Shown here: piece after piece, positions 31,853-43,255 of the stretch
Layout: each line of letters begins with the position of its first letter
Numbering within the stretch: position 1 is the stretch's first letter
From: Liriodendron chinense
Taxonomy: Eukaryota; Streptophyta; Magnoliopsida; Magnoliales; Magnoliaceae
DNA length: 64,000 nucleotides
Direction: 5' to 3'
NCBI GenBank assembly: GCA_003013855.2
Contig: ML058477.1
Coordinates: forward strand, 1,798,001-1,862,000
Translations under genes and position numbers: made by a program
Notes under the pieces: model-generated
Databases searched by the model: none
Told to the model about the DNA's origin: nothing
Seen by the model: the letters and a program-made list of their open reading frames with translations, nothing else

Positions 31853-34054
31853 ATGGCGGAAATCTCTGACGAATAGATTGTTCCTTTGGGAGATGAAACC
31901 CCAGATTCCTCCGAATCCAATAACGCCAGAGTACCGGCTGGGAGATATTCCGCCTCCGGTTACTCTTCCATCTTGACGGAGGAAAGACTCTCTAACCTTA
32001 GAGAGGTATATAGAGTCCCAGACTCTGTTTCATTTAGACTACCGGGGAGAGGGGAGACAGCCGATGCACCACCACCAGGGTGTGTGGCTTTCTACGAATA
32101 CTTTTTCAAAGTGGGTGTACGCCTTCCCCTCCACCCTTTCATACGAAACTTCCTCCGTCTCTATAAGATTGCCTCGGGCCAACTAATAGTAAATGGCTGG
32201 CGGGTGCTTCTGAGCGTTTTTAACCTCTGGAAGCAGGCGGGTAACGATGAGTTAACCTCTGAGGAGTTTTTAAGGTTATTCCAACTGAAGAAGGCGCCAG
32301 CTAGCGAGGGTTGGTACTACATTTGCTTCTGGCACCGGAATAACTTTATCCTGGGGAACCCTTTTCCAACTGCCCGGGATGGAGAAAAAGATGGTTTTAT
32401 GTTTCCGGCAATTGGGAGTCCGAAATGGGCTCCAACCCAAAAGGTCACAACGTTAATCGCCATTTTGGCGAAGGTGGGTTTTGTTTTCGCCATCTATCTG
32501 AAAGGAACAAAGCCTTTGCCCTACGATGATTAATATGCCTTCTTCTTTTTTTTGTAGGGATCCCAACTGGTTTGAAGCCAAATCTGCGAGGAGGACTCAA
32601 CGAGAAGCTCGTTAGAGTTTACAAACTCCCTGCTGCTGCCCGCCACGTAAACGCTGTTCTAGAGCCTCGTTGTCTCTGTGCGGCGGGTCTAATTTCTCCA
32701 GAAGAAATGACAAACGTCGGAGACAAGAGAGGAGCGCTGGGAGTGCTCCCTCGCTTGAAAGGTGCTGCCTCGAAAAGGCAGAAGAAGACTACGGCCGGTC
32801 CTTCATCTGCGCCTATCCTGACGGACGGACCTGGTCGCGGACCACAGCCGCGCGTTGCTGAAAAAGGGGGTGCCGCCCCGACTTCTCGTACGACTATGAC
32901 TCCTCCGGCTGCTGCGACTCCACCGCCAGGTGCTCGCGGCCAGCCAGTGATCGAAGTCGCTGACAATTCGCCGAAAGGCGATCGGAGGGAGGGAGGCCTC
33001 CCTCCAAAGGAGATAACATGCGAGCCTACTGGTGCTCGCGAGTCTACGACACCTTCCTTGGGTGCCGTAGGTGCTCGCGAGACGGGCTCAAACGAGATGG
33101 TAGTGGCCCAACCTTCCGGGTCGGGGGTCTTTGTTATCCCCCCCACACTTGCATCCGATATGCAAGTTTATGTTTGATAACATCCCCCCCAACGCCTTCG
33201 GGAGTTTGCCTGAGCCAAGCACAGAGGCTCTCTCCACTGATATCGGGGTGAGGTTGGTTCAGGTAATAACCTATTTCCTTTTTACCAATCTCTTCGTGAT
33301 TTAATAGGATGACTAGCAATCTAATCCTTCTTTCTTTATTTATATCAGAGCCTGGATCTCACGCTCCGCGTTAGGCGGGATGTCGAAGCCGCTCGCCGCA
33401 GCGTGGAGGATGCTGAGAAGAAGAAGAAGACAATGGAAGCCGAGGTCCAAGGGCGGGACCGCTTGGTTAAGGCTCTGGAAGTTCAGATCGCCAAGCTGGA
33501 TGAAGAAAAGAAGATTCTCCTCGTAAAAATCCAATCCCTGACTGATCGTTTTCAGTCAGTGGACCTCCAACTCGCAAAGCTTCAAGAGCTTCATACTAAG
33601 AGCGAGAAGGAGAAGGAAATCTTCCGCCAGGACAAGATCCAGCTTGAAGGGCAGTTCAAGGACGCTCGGACCAAGCTTGAGGAGGCCCAGCAGCGACTTA
33701 AACAGCTGAAGGATGACTCCATCCACTGGGAAGAGGAGCGGGTGGCCCTCGTTCAGATGGTATCTGACGAGGGTCCTCGCGCAGTCCAGGAGTTTCGTAC
33801 TTCTCCACTTTATGACGAGGAGCGATATGAAGCGTATATCGCTGGTCGCGATTTCGCGGTCAGAGTTATGCAGCAGATCGCTCCGACTTTTAAAGTTGAG
33901 GAGTTCGATAGGAATGGCTTTCGAGGTCGTAGCTAGAGAACGAGCTGCTGCCGAGAATGAAGTCACCGGAGCTACAGATGTTGCTCCTGCTCCCGAGGCT
34001 GGCCCTGAAGCTGAGAGCCGCGAGCCTGCCCAAGAGGGGGATGATCAGCCCTGA
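31853..34054 (+). pseudogene. Antisense accessory ORF of the Tat/Retand element (Transposase_28-like with coiled coil)
   Basis: Plus-strand ORF opposite to gag-pol. The main part starts MGDETPDSSES (31886), after an upstream ATG with a TAG at 31874. It contains VRLPLHPFIRNFLRLYKIASG and WYYICFWHRNNFI, which resemble the 'putative gypsy type transposon' family (Transposase_28). Exon-like blocks are about 31886-32477, 32558-33165 and 33349-33936, separated by GT...AG stretches with good acceptors (TTTTTTTTGTAG/G at 32557, TTTATATCAG/A at 33348; donor CAG/GTAATA at 33261). The last block is a long coiled coil. An early TAG, a frameshift near 33140-33170 and another near 33936 suggest decay. Function unknown. 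Confidence 0.68.
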
Positions 34055-34778
34055 CTTTGTTGCCTTCTTTTGTCTTCATCGTGTATTTTTTATTTTTCTT
34101 CTTTATTTTTTTTTATACTCTTGAGAAGAAATCGATATGTAACGACTGTGTAATGATTTGACCTTTTGGTCCATTATAATGAATACCTATTTCTTCAATG
34201 TCGTGTATTCTCCTTATCTTTCATTTTTGCTTTGTGTTGATCACATGTTGACTCATCAGAGGACGCGACCCCTTAATTCGAGCACGAGCCGCGCTGCTCG
34301 CAATTAGGATGTACGACCCCTTAATTCGAGCACGAACTGCGCTGAGCTGCTCGTAGTTAGGATGAACGATCTGCGACCCCTTAATTCGAGCACGAGCTGC
34401 GCTGCTCGCATTCTGGAAGTGCGATCCTTTTCACCAAGCGCGAGCATCTAACTCATGAAAAAGTGAATTAGACTCAATCCGGGGGTCGTGTGACCGTGTC
34501 CGCGTTGAGATAGACTGATCTATCGATTGAGATTTTGATTCTACCAAGGGCAGAAGATTGGTCAAGAGAGCACGTATGCTCTCTTCGGAGCTATCTGTAA
34601 TCCATAGAATGGAGAAGCAACCAACTAGTAACAATTTTAATCCTACCAAGGGTAGGCAATTGGCCAAGAGGATGGTATGCACTCTCTTCAGGGCTATTCA
34701 GGTCCAAGTAAATGGAGTAGCGACCAAAAGATATCTTTCAACTTTATTCATAAAATGTCGTTATGAACTACATTGAAT
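34055..34778. other. Spacer between antisense ORF and pol: tandem repeats
   Basis: Three units of GCGACCCCTTAATTCGAGCA type lie at about 34264-34420, closely related to the LTR repeat of the same element. A second duplication of about 75-80 bp has CTACCAAGGGCAGAAGATTGG (34541) against CTACCAAGGGTAGGCAATTGG (34643). The 3' ends of the two converging transcription units meet here. No gene is seen. Confidence 0.7.
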
Positions 34779-36480
34779 CTAGGGGAAGTATTGTAGCAAA
34801 TGCTCCACGTGCCAAGGGCGACACACGGGTTTGCCCTGCATGTCTTCAAGATAATAGGTACCGGGTCGCACAATCTTAATAACCCGATAAGGGCCTTCCC
34901 AATTTGGATCCAGCGAACGAGCAGGGACTCCGAGTTTTTGCCTCAGGACCAAATCCCCGAGCTGGAAGGACCTAAGCCAAGCCTTAGCATTTCGATAACG
35001 AGCAATACGTTGTTGATATGCGGCTGCTCGTAATTGGGAGGCATTTCTTCGTTCTTCCAAGAGATCGAGGTGAAGTCGGAGGTTTTCCTGATTACCCGCG
35101 GGGTCATACTGTTCGATCCGATACGAGCGGACTTGAATTTCCACCGGTACTACCGCGTCGACACCAAATGCTAAGGAAAAAGGGGTTTCACCCGTTGATG
35201 TACGAGTTGTAGTCCTATATGCCCATAATACCTCTGGTAGAAGTTCTGGCCATTCACCTTTACATTCACCGAGCTTGGTTTTCAAATGATGCTTGATGAT
35301 TTTATTCACTGCCTCGACTTGCCCATTTGCCAGAGGATGATACAGAGAGGTGCGGAGGTTACGTATCTTCCACTTTTCACAAAATTCGTCAAAGGCTGCG
35401 TTGTCGAATTGCGTTCCATTGTCGGTGATTATAGTGTGGGGGAGTCCGTAACGGCATATAATATTTTTCCATATAAACTTAGTAGTTTGTTTCTCAGTAA
35501 TCTTGGCTAATGGTTCTGCCTCGGCCCATTTGGTGAAGTAATCAACCGCTACAATCGCGAACTTATTTTGTCCCTTTCCCATGGGTAAGGGTCCGATGAT
35601 ATCGACCCCCCACTGAGCGAAAGGCCAAGGGCTATCGACTGGAGTCATCCGCTCGGACGGTACATGAGGTATAGGTGAATATCGTTGGCACTTATCACAT
35701 TTTTTAGAAAATTCAATTGCGTCTGCTTTCATAGTGGGCCAATAATATCCTTGCCTCATCGCCTTATATGCTAGGGAACGCCCCCTGGGGTGGTTACCAC
35801 ATGCCCCCTGGTGTACTTCGTCTAGAACACGAAGTGCTTCTTCTGGATGAAGACACCTTAAATAAGGTAAGGAAAAGCTTTTGCATAACAATGTTCCGTC
35901 TTGCAAGGTATACCTGGCAGCTCGAAGATGAATTTGTCTTGCAGCTTTCTTGTCGTCTGGTAGGTATCCATCTCTGAGATAAAGGATGATGGGGTCCATC
36001 CAGCATTGAGATGATTGTATCGATATTACTTGCTCAAGAGTCGCTTGGTCGATACTCAGGTTCTGACGATGCTCGATGGGGATTGAATGTGATAACTCGA
36101 ATTCTGGTGCAGAGGCGAGCTTTGCCAGGGAGTCAGCAAGTTGATTCTTCTCGCGAGGGATATGAATTATTTCATAAGTCTTTAGTTTTGCGAGCAGGAT
36201 GAGGACACGAGACTTGTATAAGGCCATCCTTTCTTCTTTGGCCTCAAATTCACCGAGAACTTGGTTGACAATGAGCTGGGAGTCGCTATGAATCAGCAGA
36301 TTCTGAATTGAAAGGACAATTGCTAGTTCGAGGCCAACTATCAGGGCCTCATATTCCGCTTCATTATTCGAGACGCGAGAATCGAAACGCTGAGCATATT
36401 GGAAATGCGACCCGTCGGGAGCTACTAATATCAGGCCCGCTCCGCTGCCAGTGGCCCGCGACGACCCGTCCACAGAGTGA
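34779..36480 (-). CDS. pol: Second RNase H and integrase of the Tat/Retand element
   Basis: An open frame of about 565 residues. The first 150 are an archaeal/plant-type RNase H with acidic residues in MDGSSRATGSGAGL, SNNEAEYEAL and LIHSDSQLIV, and a final Asp in NQLADSLAKL. Integrase follows: H-H-C-C zinc finger (HQGACGNHP ... KKCDKCQRY), then catalytic VDIIGPLP, TDNGTQFD and the Glu in GQVEAVNK, and a C-terminal region with LGVPARSLDPNWEGPY. The second RNase H is the diagnostic Tat-group acquisition. The ORF is intact, but it is joined to the upstream RT/RNase H only through a frameshift near 36480. Confidence 0.9.
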
Positions 36481-38250
36481 CCAAGGAGGCTGGTCGCTGG
36501 TCATGGTATTATCATCGGAAGAGTATGTGAATTCGGCGATGAAGTCGGCCACGGCCTGGCCCTTGACTGCGGTCCTAGGGCAGAATGAGATATCGTGCTC
36601 GCTGATCTCGACCGCCCATTTAGTTAAGCGTCCGGAAGCCTCAAGTTTTTGAAGGACTTGCCGCAGTGGATGATTTGTTGGTACTAGAATAGCGTGGGCT
36701 TGAAAGTATGGTCGCAATTTTCGAGCTGCCGTGACTAAGGCTAGGGCCAGCTTCTCCATATCAGAATACCTAGTTTCTGCATCAACCATTGCTCGACTGA
36801 TATAATAAACGGGCCTTTGCACCCCGGAATCTTCTCTTATCAAAGCAGCGCTAACGGTCGTAGTGGACACAGAGAGATAAAGAATGAGTTGCTCATGTGC
36901 TACAGGTTTAGATAAAATGGGGGGTATGCTCATGTATAGCTTCAATTGTTGAAAGGCTTCCTCACACTATGGCGTCCATTTCCAATCAGACTTGGCCGTT
37001 GTACGAAGGAGTTTGAAGAATGGTAAGCACTTGTCAGATGCTCGCGAAATGAATACATTCAACGATGCGATGCGACCAGCCAGACGCTGGACGTCCTTCA
37101 GAGTAGTGGGGGATTTCATCTCTACCAATACTTTTATCTTTTCAGGATTTGCCTCAATTCCGCGCTGGCCGACCATGAACCCGAGAAATTTTCCTGCAAA
37201 CACTCCGAACGCACATTTTTCTGGGTTCAATTTCATTTGATACTTCCTCATTAGGTCGAAGGCTTCTTGAAGATCAGAAATATGATCATCTTCTACGATG
37301 CTTTTCACGAGCATGTCATCAACATAAACTTCCATATTCCTACCGATTTGAGCAGCGAATATTTTGTTGACGAGACGTTGATAAGTGGCCCCTGCATTTT
37401 TAAGACCGAACGGCATTACCTGGTAGCAATATAACCCCCGATCTGTGATGAAGGCGGTATGCTGGCTATCAGGTGGATGCATCATGATCTGGTTGTAACC
37501 AGAATAAGCATCCATAAAACTAAGCAGAGCGTGTCCAGCTGTTGAATCGACCAACTGGTCGATCCGCGGTGTCGGGAAGCTATCTTTGGGACATGCTTTG
37601 TTCAAATCTGAATAGTCGACGCACATTCTCCATTTGTCATTAGCTTTCCGAACAAGAACTACGTTCGCGACCCACTCTGGGTAGTCAACTTCTTTTATGA
37701 AATTGACCGTGAGTAGCTTCTCGACTTCAGCTTTGATCGCCATTTGCCTTTCTGCAGTGAAGGCACGTCGACGCTGGTGTACGGGTCTATGCTTCGGGTC
37801 GATATTGAGACGATGTACGATGACATTGGGGTCGATGCCTGGCATATCTTTATGAGACCAAGCAAACACATCCTGGTATTCGGTGAGGAAACGAACCAAA
37901 TCTTCACGATGGACGTTGGTTAAAGAGGATCCAATGTATACGACCCTAGACGGGTCGTCTTTGGTTAGGTGAATCGCCACTGTTTCTTCCCCAGGAGTTC
38001 CTGATTGGAGAGCGTTTTCTTTCGGATCCAACGAAACGTTTGTGGAAAAGCTGGGTGACCCTTGTGCTATCTCCATAACGGGTGTCGCTTGAGCTCTCTT
38101 TCGATCTTGTAGGGCTATCTGGTAGCAAGACCATGCCTCCTGTTGACTTCCACGCACGACCCCTATACCATTTGGGGTAGGAAATTTAACACACAGATAT
38201 GAAGGGTGCAAGGCTGCCCCAACCTTAGTAAGAGACGCCGCCCCAAATTG
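36481..38250 (-). pseudogene. pol: Reverse transcriptase and first RNase H of the Tat/Retand element
   Basis: RT motifs in order are FIKEVDYPEWVANVVLVRK, WRMCVDYSDLNKACPKD, FMDAYSGYNQI, MPFGLKNAGATYQRL, catalytic YVDDMLVKS and KCAFGV-GKFLGFMV. RNase H follows with VSAALIRED, PVYYISRAM and RYSDMEKLALALV. A TAG at 36967-36969 cuts the connection between them, and frameshifts lie near 36480 and near 38225-38250 at the protease boundary. The order RT, RNase H, second RNase H, integrase is the Gypsy order with a Tat-type duplication. Confidence 0.9.
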
Positions 38251-38428
38251 GCGTTATACGCTGATTTTCAATCCACCACGAGGAAGTTTATGAAGACGGT
38301 AGTCTTCGTTGGATTTTCTCCAAAAGTAACTGGGAGATCAATGCTTCCTTCAGGTGTTACTACCTCACCTCCGAAGCCGACGAGGGGGGTCGAAACTGGC
38401 TTGAGTAGGCTTCTGGAAAGTGCCATTT
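38251..38428 (-). pseudogene. pol: C-terminal part of the Tat/Retand protease, split by the chromovirus
   Basis: Minus-strand translation gives PLVGFGGEVVTPEGSIDLPV and TVFINFLVV, typical of the second half of a Gypsy aspartic protease. The first half, with catalytic DTGSSAD, is at 50179-50371. The chromovirus and its CATTT duplication separate them. Removal of one duplication plus the insert lets the segments abut without another gap. Confidence 0.8.
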
Positions 38429-39109
38429 TGATGTAGAACGGGTCGCTGATTATTTCATGGCCCAGATGGAGCAAAAGAAGACCGTTCGGGGTCGAAAGTG
38501 ATCCGGACCGTCAGGACCGTAAATCGGTCGTATCTCACAATCCGGGATGAGTTACGGGACGTATAATATATCAATTTGGGGTACCTCGAGCTACTTTAGC
38601 CAACCAACCCCCTACGCCGGGTTGCCCAACCCGGAATCGCGAGAATCGACGGTATCGACGGTCATTATGCTAGTTTATTTTCAATTTTACTATTTATAGT
38701 AAGTTTTAATTCGATCATAACTTTGCATCTGTAGGGCTTTAGAGTTAGTGTCCAACATGAAAAGGGCTTAGAATATTTAGTAGAACAACGTGGTTGAGGC
38801 CGTTTGAAAACTTTCTATTTTTGGCCGAAAACCAAGAGTTCTAGTAGGATTGAACGACTTCTATAAATAGTAAGTTTACTATTTATAGTAAGTTGCGTTT
38901 TCTAGGAGTTTAAGTTGGAGTTGGATTCTGATACTTTACCTAGGGTTTAGTTTCCTATTTATATGCATTGTAATTTCGTTATTATTCATTCAATTATCAA
39001 TAAATCAATTATTCAGAATTTATTTCCTCTTTTTATTTCTTCTCGTGGATTCGAGAAACTATCGGTTAGGGAGACGGTGATCGACCTACCACGTATCCTC
39101 CCTGCGTCA
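38429..39109 (+). repeat. 5' LTR of the chromovirus
   Basis: Begins TGATGTAGAACGGG and ends CCTGCGTCA (681 bp). Its partner is 689 bp, and one visible indel near 39036 / 50091 adds about 10 bp to the 3' copy. ACTATTTATAGTAAG (about 38689 and again near 38877) is a palindromic repeat. Confidence 0.9.
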
Positions 39110-39123
39110 TTGGTATCAGAGAG
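39110..39123 (+). promoter_or_regulatory. Primer-binding site of the chromovirus
   Basis: TTGGTATCAGAGAG directly after the 5' LTR, complementary to initiator methionine tRNA. Confidence 0.82.
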
Positions 39124-39142
39124 AGGTTTCTTCCTCAAGACG

Positions 39143-39346
39143 ATGGCCTCTAATGAAGGGTTGGATTCTCATCCTAAGGACGGTGCTCCAAGGGACTATC
39201 TAACGGCGACAGCCTTCGAGGCAGCATTCGAAGCAGCACGACGGGAGAACCGGTTGATCCTGCAAGGTATACAGGCGACCCTCGACCAGATTGCAGCATC
39301 GCTAGCTCCTCTTCGAGCCCAAGGCGACCAACAACCACCAACAGTT
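39143..39346 (+). pseudogene. gag: gag N-terminal part of the chromovirus, cut by TR-GAG copy 2
   Basis: Starts MASNEGLDSHPKDGAPRDYL. A helical segment with FEAAFEAARRENRLILQGI follows, then the frame ends at the TR-GAG insertion (39347). The frame resumes at 45201, and the inserted length (5854 bp) explains the frame change exactly. Confidence 0.8.
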
Positions 39347-41288
39347 TGAAATTACGGTTTTACCGCTTGTAGAGATACTCGGAGATATGTCTAAGGACCT
39401 AGAAGGGGGGATATGGACCTGTTTTTTTTTGAAATTCTTTTCGCCTACTTACACAAATCAACAAATGAAACAAAGTAAGCAAGAACACTTAGGCTTCCAA
39501 AACAAAGTGGATCCAATTACAAGACTAGCATAAGGTTAAGCAATAAACAAACCTAGTCTAAGCATGCATAGGAAGTAAATGATACAACTAATCAAGCTCC
39601 TAACCTATGCATCTTGTGTAGACTTATGAGAGTGGATCAATGAGCTCAAGTCTACACAAGTAGTGAAGGTACATCTTGTGTGTGGATGCCTAACAAGTGC
39701 CTAGCATGCATTCCTATCAAGCATTCAAAATAAGCAATTAAACTAACAATGCTAAGATATAAATGTGCTCAAGAACAATCGCAAACACAAGGATGTATAG
39801 TGGTTCAACTACGTGTCTACTCTACTCCCGGTTCAAGTACTCAACCCCTTTGAGCACACCGGCATTCACTATCGGAGGTTTTAAATGAGGTTCACCTCTC
39901 AACCTTTACACGGAGGTTTCATCGGTTCACCTCTCAACCGTATCCGAAGTTTTAGACATAGGCTAACTCTCAACCCAATCGCACGTTTACTCCCGTGTCG
40001 GAGGCTCCCCCTTGGAGACTTAGTTTAGGCCCGGATGACGGGCCAAGGAACGACTAACGTCCCTAGGTCGAGTTCGAAAAACAAACTCTAAAATGGACTC
40101 TCAAATAAGACAACCTACTTGTCGGATGAGCCCCTTTTTTTAGCGCCGGATTGGGTTGCTTGATCTCCGCTCTCCCGTGCTTCAATCAGCTTCCCTTTGC
40201 TCCCTCGATCGTGCCGCCGTTGTGTCGCCAATGCCTCAGCCACATTCGATCAAACACCTTGCATGCGATGCCTTGAAATGCCCAAGGTGCTAGGAGGATG
40301 GGTTTGAGAACTCTACAACTTAGTGGGAATGGGTTTCCTAGAGTCTCTTACCTACAACGATCTCATCTTTAAGTTTAGGACAAAGGATTTGCCAATCAAG
40401 AAGCTTCCTAACTCTAGAGATCAAGAGGGGATGAAGGTCATCTTCTTCATGAGCTTGGAATGCTCTAATCTTGTGTTAAAGCACAAGGAAGATGCCTTGC
40501 ATAGGTCAAGGATTAAGCCTCAAAAGATCTCCTTCAATGGTGGCTTTTCTCCCTCAAAAATCCCACTTTAAAAGCCAAAAACCGGAGCTCTATATATAGA
40601 GAAATAGAGCCCCAATGGTCAGAAAACGGCTATATGCCGACCTGTCCCGACCGGTCATGACCGGTCGGACCCCCCTGCTGGAGAACATCAAAAAGCATAG
40701 GCCAAAATATGGGCCGACCGGTCATGACCGGTCGGACCCCCTCACTGGACTGCCTTAGCACTTCAGGCCGACCGGTCATGACCGGTCGGCATCCCTTGCT
40801 GGACATGTGGACATGCCAGGCCGACCGGTCATGACCGGTCGGCTACTCTTGCTGGCCTCCCTGATTTGTGAAGGCCGACCGGTCTTGACCGGTCGGCTGG
40901 CCATTGAGCATGCAGCAGGGCTGCTGGCCGACCGGTCATGACCGGTCGGACCAGCCTGGGTCCCCTCTACAATGTGCTGAGTTCTTCATTCTTCAGCATG
41001 TAGTTTTAGGCCAAGGTTTGTTTGATCAAATGGGACACCTAGGGCCTATCTATGATGCCTAAAGGGTTCTAAATATGGTCAAGGTCATCAAGGATACAAA
41101 GGGGATAGGTTTTGGTCGAGGTTAAGGCACCAAGGCATCACTTTTACCTGAAACTCCTTCCTAGATGCAGCCGGTCCGTCTTGAGTCTTCGGTCTTCTTC
41201 TTCTTTGGGCTCAACCGACTCTAGACTCACTGACGTAAGTGATTGACAAACAAGGTGCACTAGTATGCCACGGAAAAGTGCACTAACA
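39347..41288 (-). repeat. 3' LTR of TR-GAG copy 2
   Basis: Begins TGAAATTACGG and ends GTGCACTAACA. It has six GACCGGTC-NN-GACCGGTC palindromes at about 40648-40948 and a TATA box TATATATAGAG near 40592-40604. Confidence 0.9.
40648..40948. repeat. Palindrome array in TR-GAG copy 2 3' LTR (same array at about 44554-44855)
   Basis: Six palindrome pairs, five with CATG and one with CTTG at the centre. TTGCTGG follows several units. In the partner LTR one unit has GACCAGTC (near 44690). Confidence 0.9.
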
Positions 41289-42095
41289 ATCTCCCCCTTT
41301 GTCAATTACTTACAAAAACTTAACCTACCAAAACAAATTACATGTTCAAGATATTACAATGATAATGAATAAATTACAGGACTCTTGACATGCCTAAACT
41401 AAGCTGCTCCGCTTCAGTTTGCTCCCCCACAACCTGTCAATCCCTGAAACATAGCAAACTAGTTTTGGTGGGATTTGAACTTTCTCCCCCTTTTTGTTAG
41501 CAATTGACAAACTATTCTCTCCCCCTTAATGATATATCAATAAGGCTAAGGTAAGAGAAGATAGTGTGTCGCAGTTATAACTATAGGCACAAGCTAAAAT
41601 GGAGAGTATAGGGTGCATGAATCATAAATACATGGAGCAAGCTAAGAAACATGATTAACAGAAAGATATAACTATCTTAGCATAGGTAATCATGCAATAT
41701 TGGTCAAGGACATACATTTGCAATGAGGCACAAAGGGCTTATAGCCCAATCAACCAACCTCCCCAATTGGTATATCATGACCAATACTAAGCAAAGATTA
41801 GCATACATGAAGCATAAAACTCAAGATGATTAGCTAATCTAAGCAGGATGACAATCTAGAAAGCAAATGTATTAATTAAAAGCAAGGCTAAATCATCAAA
41901 ATCTGGGCGAATGAGGCTGGAATCCTCTGATTTGCCCATACACTTAGAAATGAGGCTAAAACCCTCAGATTGTCAATAAGAGCATAACTAGCTACCCTCT
42001 CTTACCATGATGAGATTAAAAAGTCAAAGGGTAGCAAAGTTTCACAACACCCTCATAGAATGTAGCATGAGGTGAGGGGTTGGGAACAACTTCTC
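41289..42095 (-). other. 3' non-coding region of TR-GAG copy 2
   Basis: Polypurine boxes lie at about 41290-41300, 41421, 41483-41495 and 41518-41526 on the minus strand. Hairpins are GGGCT/AGCCC at 41734-41746 and the nested GGGC(GAGG/CCTC)GCCC form at 41905-41937, with a further GAGG/CCTC at about 41952-41966. No third ORF. Confidence 0.72.
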
Positions 42096-43181
42096 CTAGA
42101 AGGGATAGCGGTTGGGATCCCCTCTTAGATAATCTGGTAAAGGGGTCGTGATGGAGGCCGAGAGAGCAAGATCATTATGTTGGCTCTCATCATCAGATTC
42201 GGACTCCTCCGTATCATCCCAAGTGGCAGCCATTGCCTTTTTACCTTTCAGTTTAGGCCCTTCCGGACATTCCGGGGCAATATGGCCACGACGACCGCAA
42301 CCGTAACAACGGACGGATGAAGGTATGGATGATTTTCCTGTACGTTTATCACCCTTCTTGTCCTTCTTGTCACGGCTATTCCCTCTATCAAATTTGAGGA
42401 ATCTCTTGAATTTTTTGTTCAATTTCTCTTCCTCATCATCCTCATCATCGCTATCTTCCTCCGACTCACTTTTGATTTTCTTGTGTTTGTGAGAGGACTT
42501 AAAGGCGATGTTTTTCCTTCTAGAGGGGGCTTTAAAGCCTAGCTCAAAGGTTTGTAGGGAACCTATGAGTTCTTCAACTTTCATTGTATTAAGATCCCTA
42601 CACTCTTCAATGGTGGTGACTTTAGAAGAGAATCGTTCCGAAAGAGATCTCAGAATTTTCCTACAAAGCCTGTGTTCCGGAACCGGATCCCCTAAGCCCC
42701 ACATATCATTAGTGATTTTGTTCAGTTTGGTATAAAATTCAGTAAACGTTTCATCCTCCTCCATAGTAATATTTTCAAATAGAGTGGAGAGGCGCTGGAG
42801 TTTAGAATTTTTAACAACATTTGTTCCTTCATGGGTAACTTCAAGAATATCCCATGCTTGTTTACTGGTAGTGCAGTTTTGGATCCGACCAAATTCTTCT
42901 CTCGATACTGAACAAAATATGGCATTCAGGCCTTTGGCATTATTAATACGTTGAGCTTTTTCATGATCAGTCCATAATGCCTTGTCTTTTGGCCTGAGAA
43001 CATCCGGCTCACCTTCCTTAGAAATAGTGACCATTGGGGGTTCATATCCAAAATCAACCATGTCCCTCACATCCGAATCAATGGATTCCAAGAAGATGCG
43101 CATTCGGGCTTTCCAATATGGATAATTTGACCCATCAAAGAAAGGAGGCTTAGTGACGGATGAAGAGTCCTCTCTAGACAT
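42096..43181 (-). CDS. gag: Intact gag protein, TR-GAG copy 2
   Basis: A 361-residue ORF of exactly the same length as copy 1, with about a dozen replacements (for example GEPDV for GELDV, LSERFSS for LPERFSS, and SSHKHKKIKSESEED for STHRHKKIKSETEDD). The zinc knuckle CYGCGRRGHIAPEC, the acidic region and the start are unchanged. The two copies sit in different LTR subfamilies but both keep gag open, which suggests that gag function is selected in these non-autonomous elements. It is expected to act in particle assembly and RNA packaging. Confidence 0.92.
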   Translation of the reverse strand: MSREDSSSVTKPPFFDGSNYPYWKARMRIFLESIDSDVRDMVDFGYEPPMVTISKEGEPDVLRPKDKALWTDHEKAQRINNAKGLNAIFCSVSREEFGRIQNCTTSKQAWDILEVTHEGTNVVKNSKLQRLSTLFENITMEEDETFTEFYTKLNKITNDMWGLGDPVPEHRLCRKILRSLSERFSSKVTTIEECRDLNTMKVEELIGSLQTFELGFKAPSRRKNIAFKSSHKHKKIKSESEEDSDDEDDEEEKLNKKFKRFLKFDRGNSRDKKDKKGDKRTGKSSIPSSVRCYGCGRRGHIAPECPEGPKLKGKKAMAATWDDTEESESDDESQHNDLALSASITTPLPDYLRGDPNRYPF

Positions 43182-43255
43182 ATTTTCAAGGTTCTCTTTA
43201 GGATCTTCCTCTAGGCAATTAAGCCCTTAAAGAAGAACCTGGCTCTGATACCAAT

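Noticed and set aside
32619..33146. 175-codon minus-strand frame
   Set aside because: Shadow of the antisense accessory ORF, whose plus-strand frame has splice-compatible ends and a family resemblance.
38268..38474. Shared peptide MLHLGHEIISDPFYI at 38268-38474 and 49264-49530 (minus)
   Set aside because: It is antisense translation of the start of the chromovirus LTR, not a repeated gene segment.
39110..39123. tRNA-related sequence TGGTATCAGAG at several places
   Set aside because: These are primer-binding sites next to LTRs, not tRNA genes; no cloverleaf surrounds them.
40323..40571. 82-codon frame present twice (also 44230-44478)
   Set aside because: Located in the LTRs of TR-GAG copy 2; duplicated only because both LTRs carry it.
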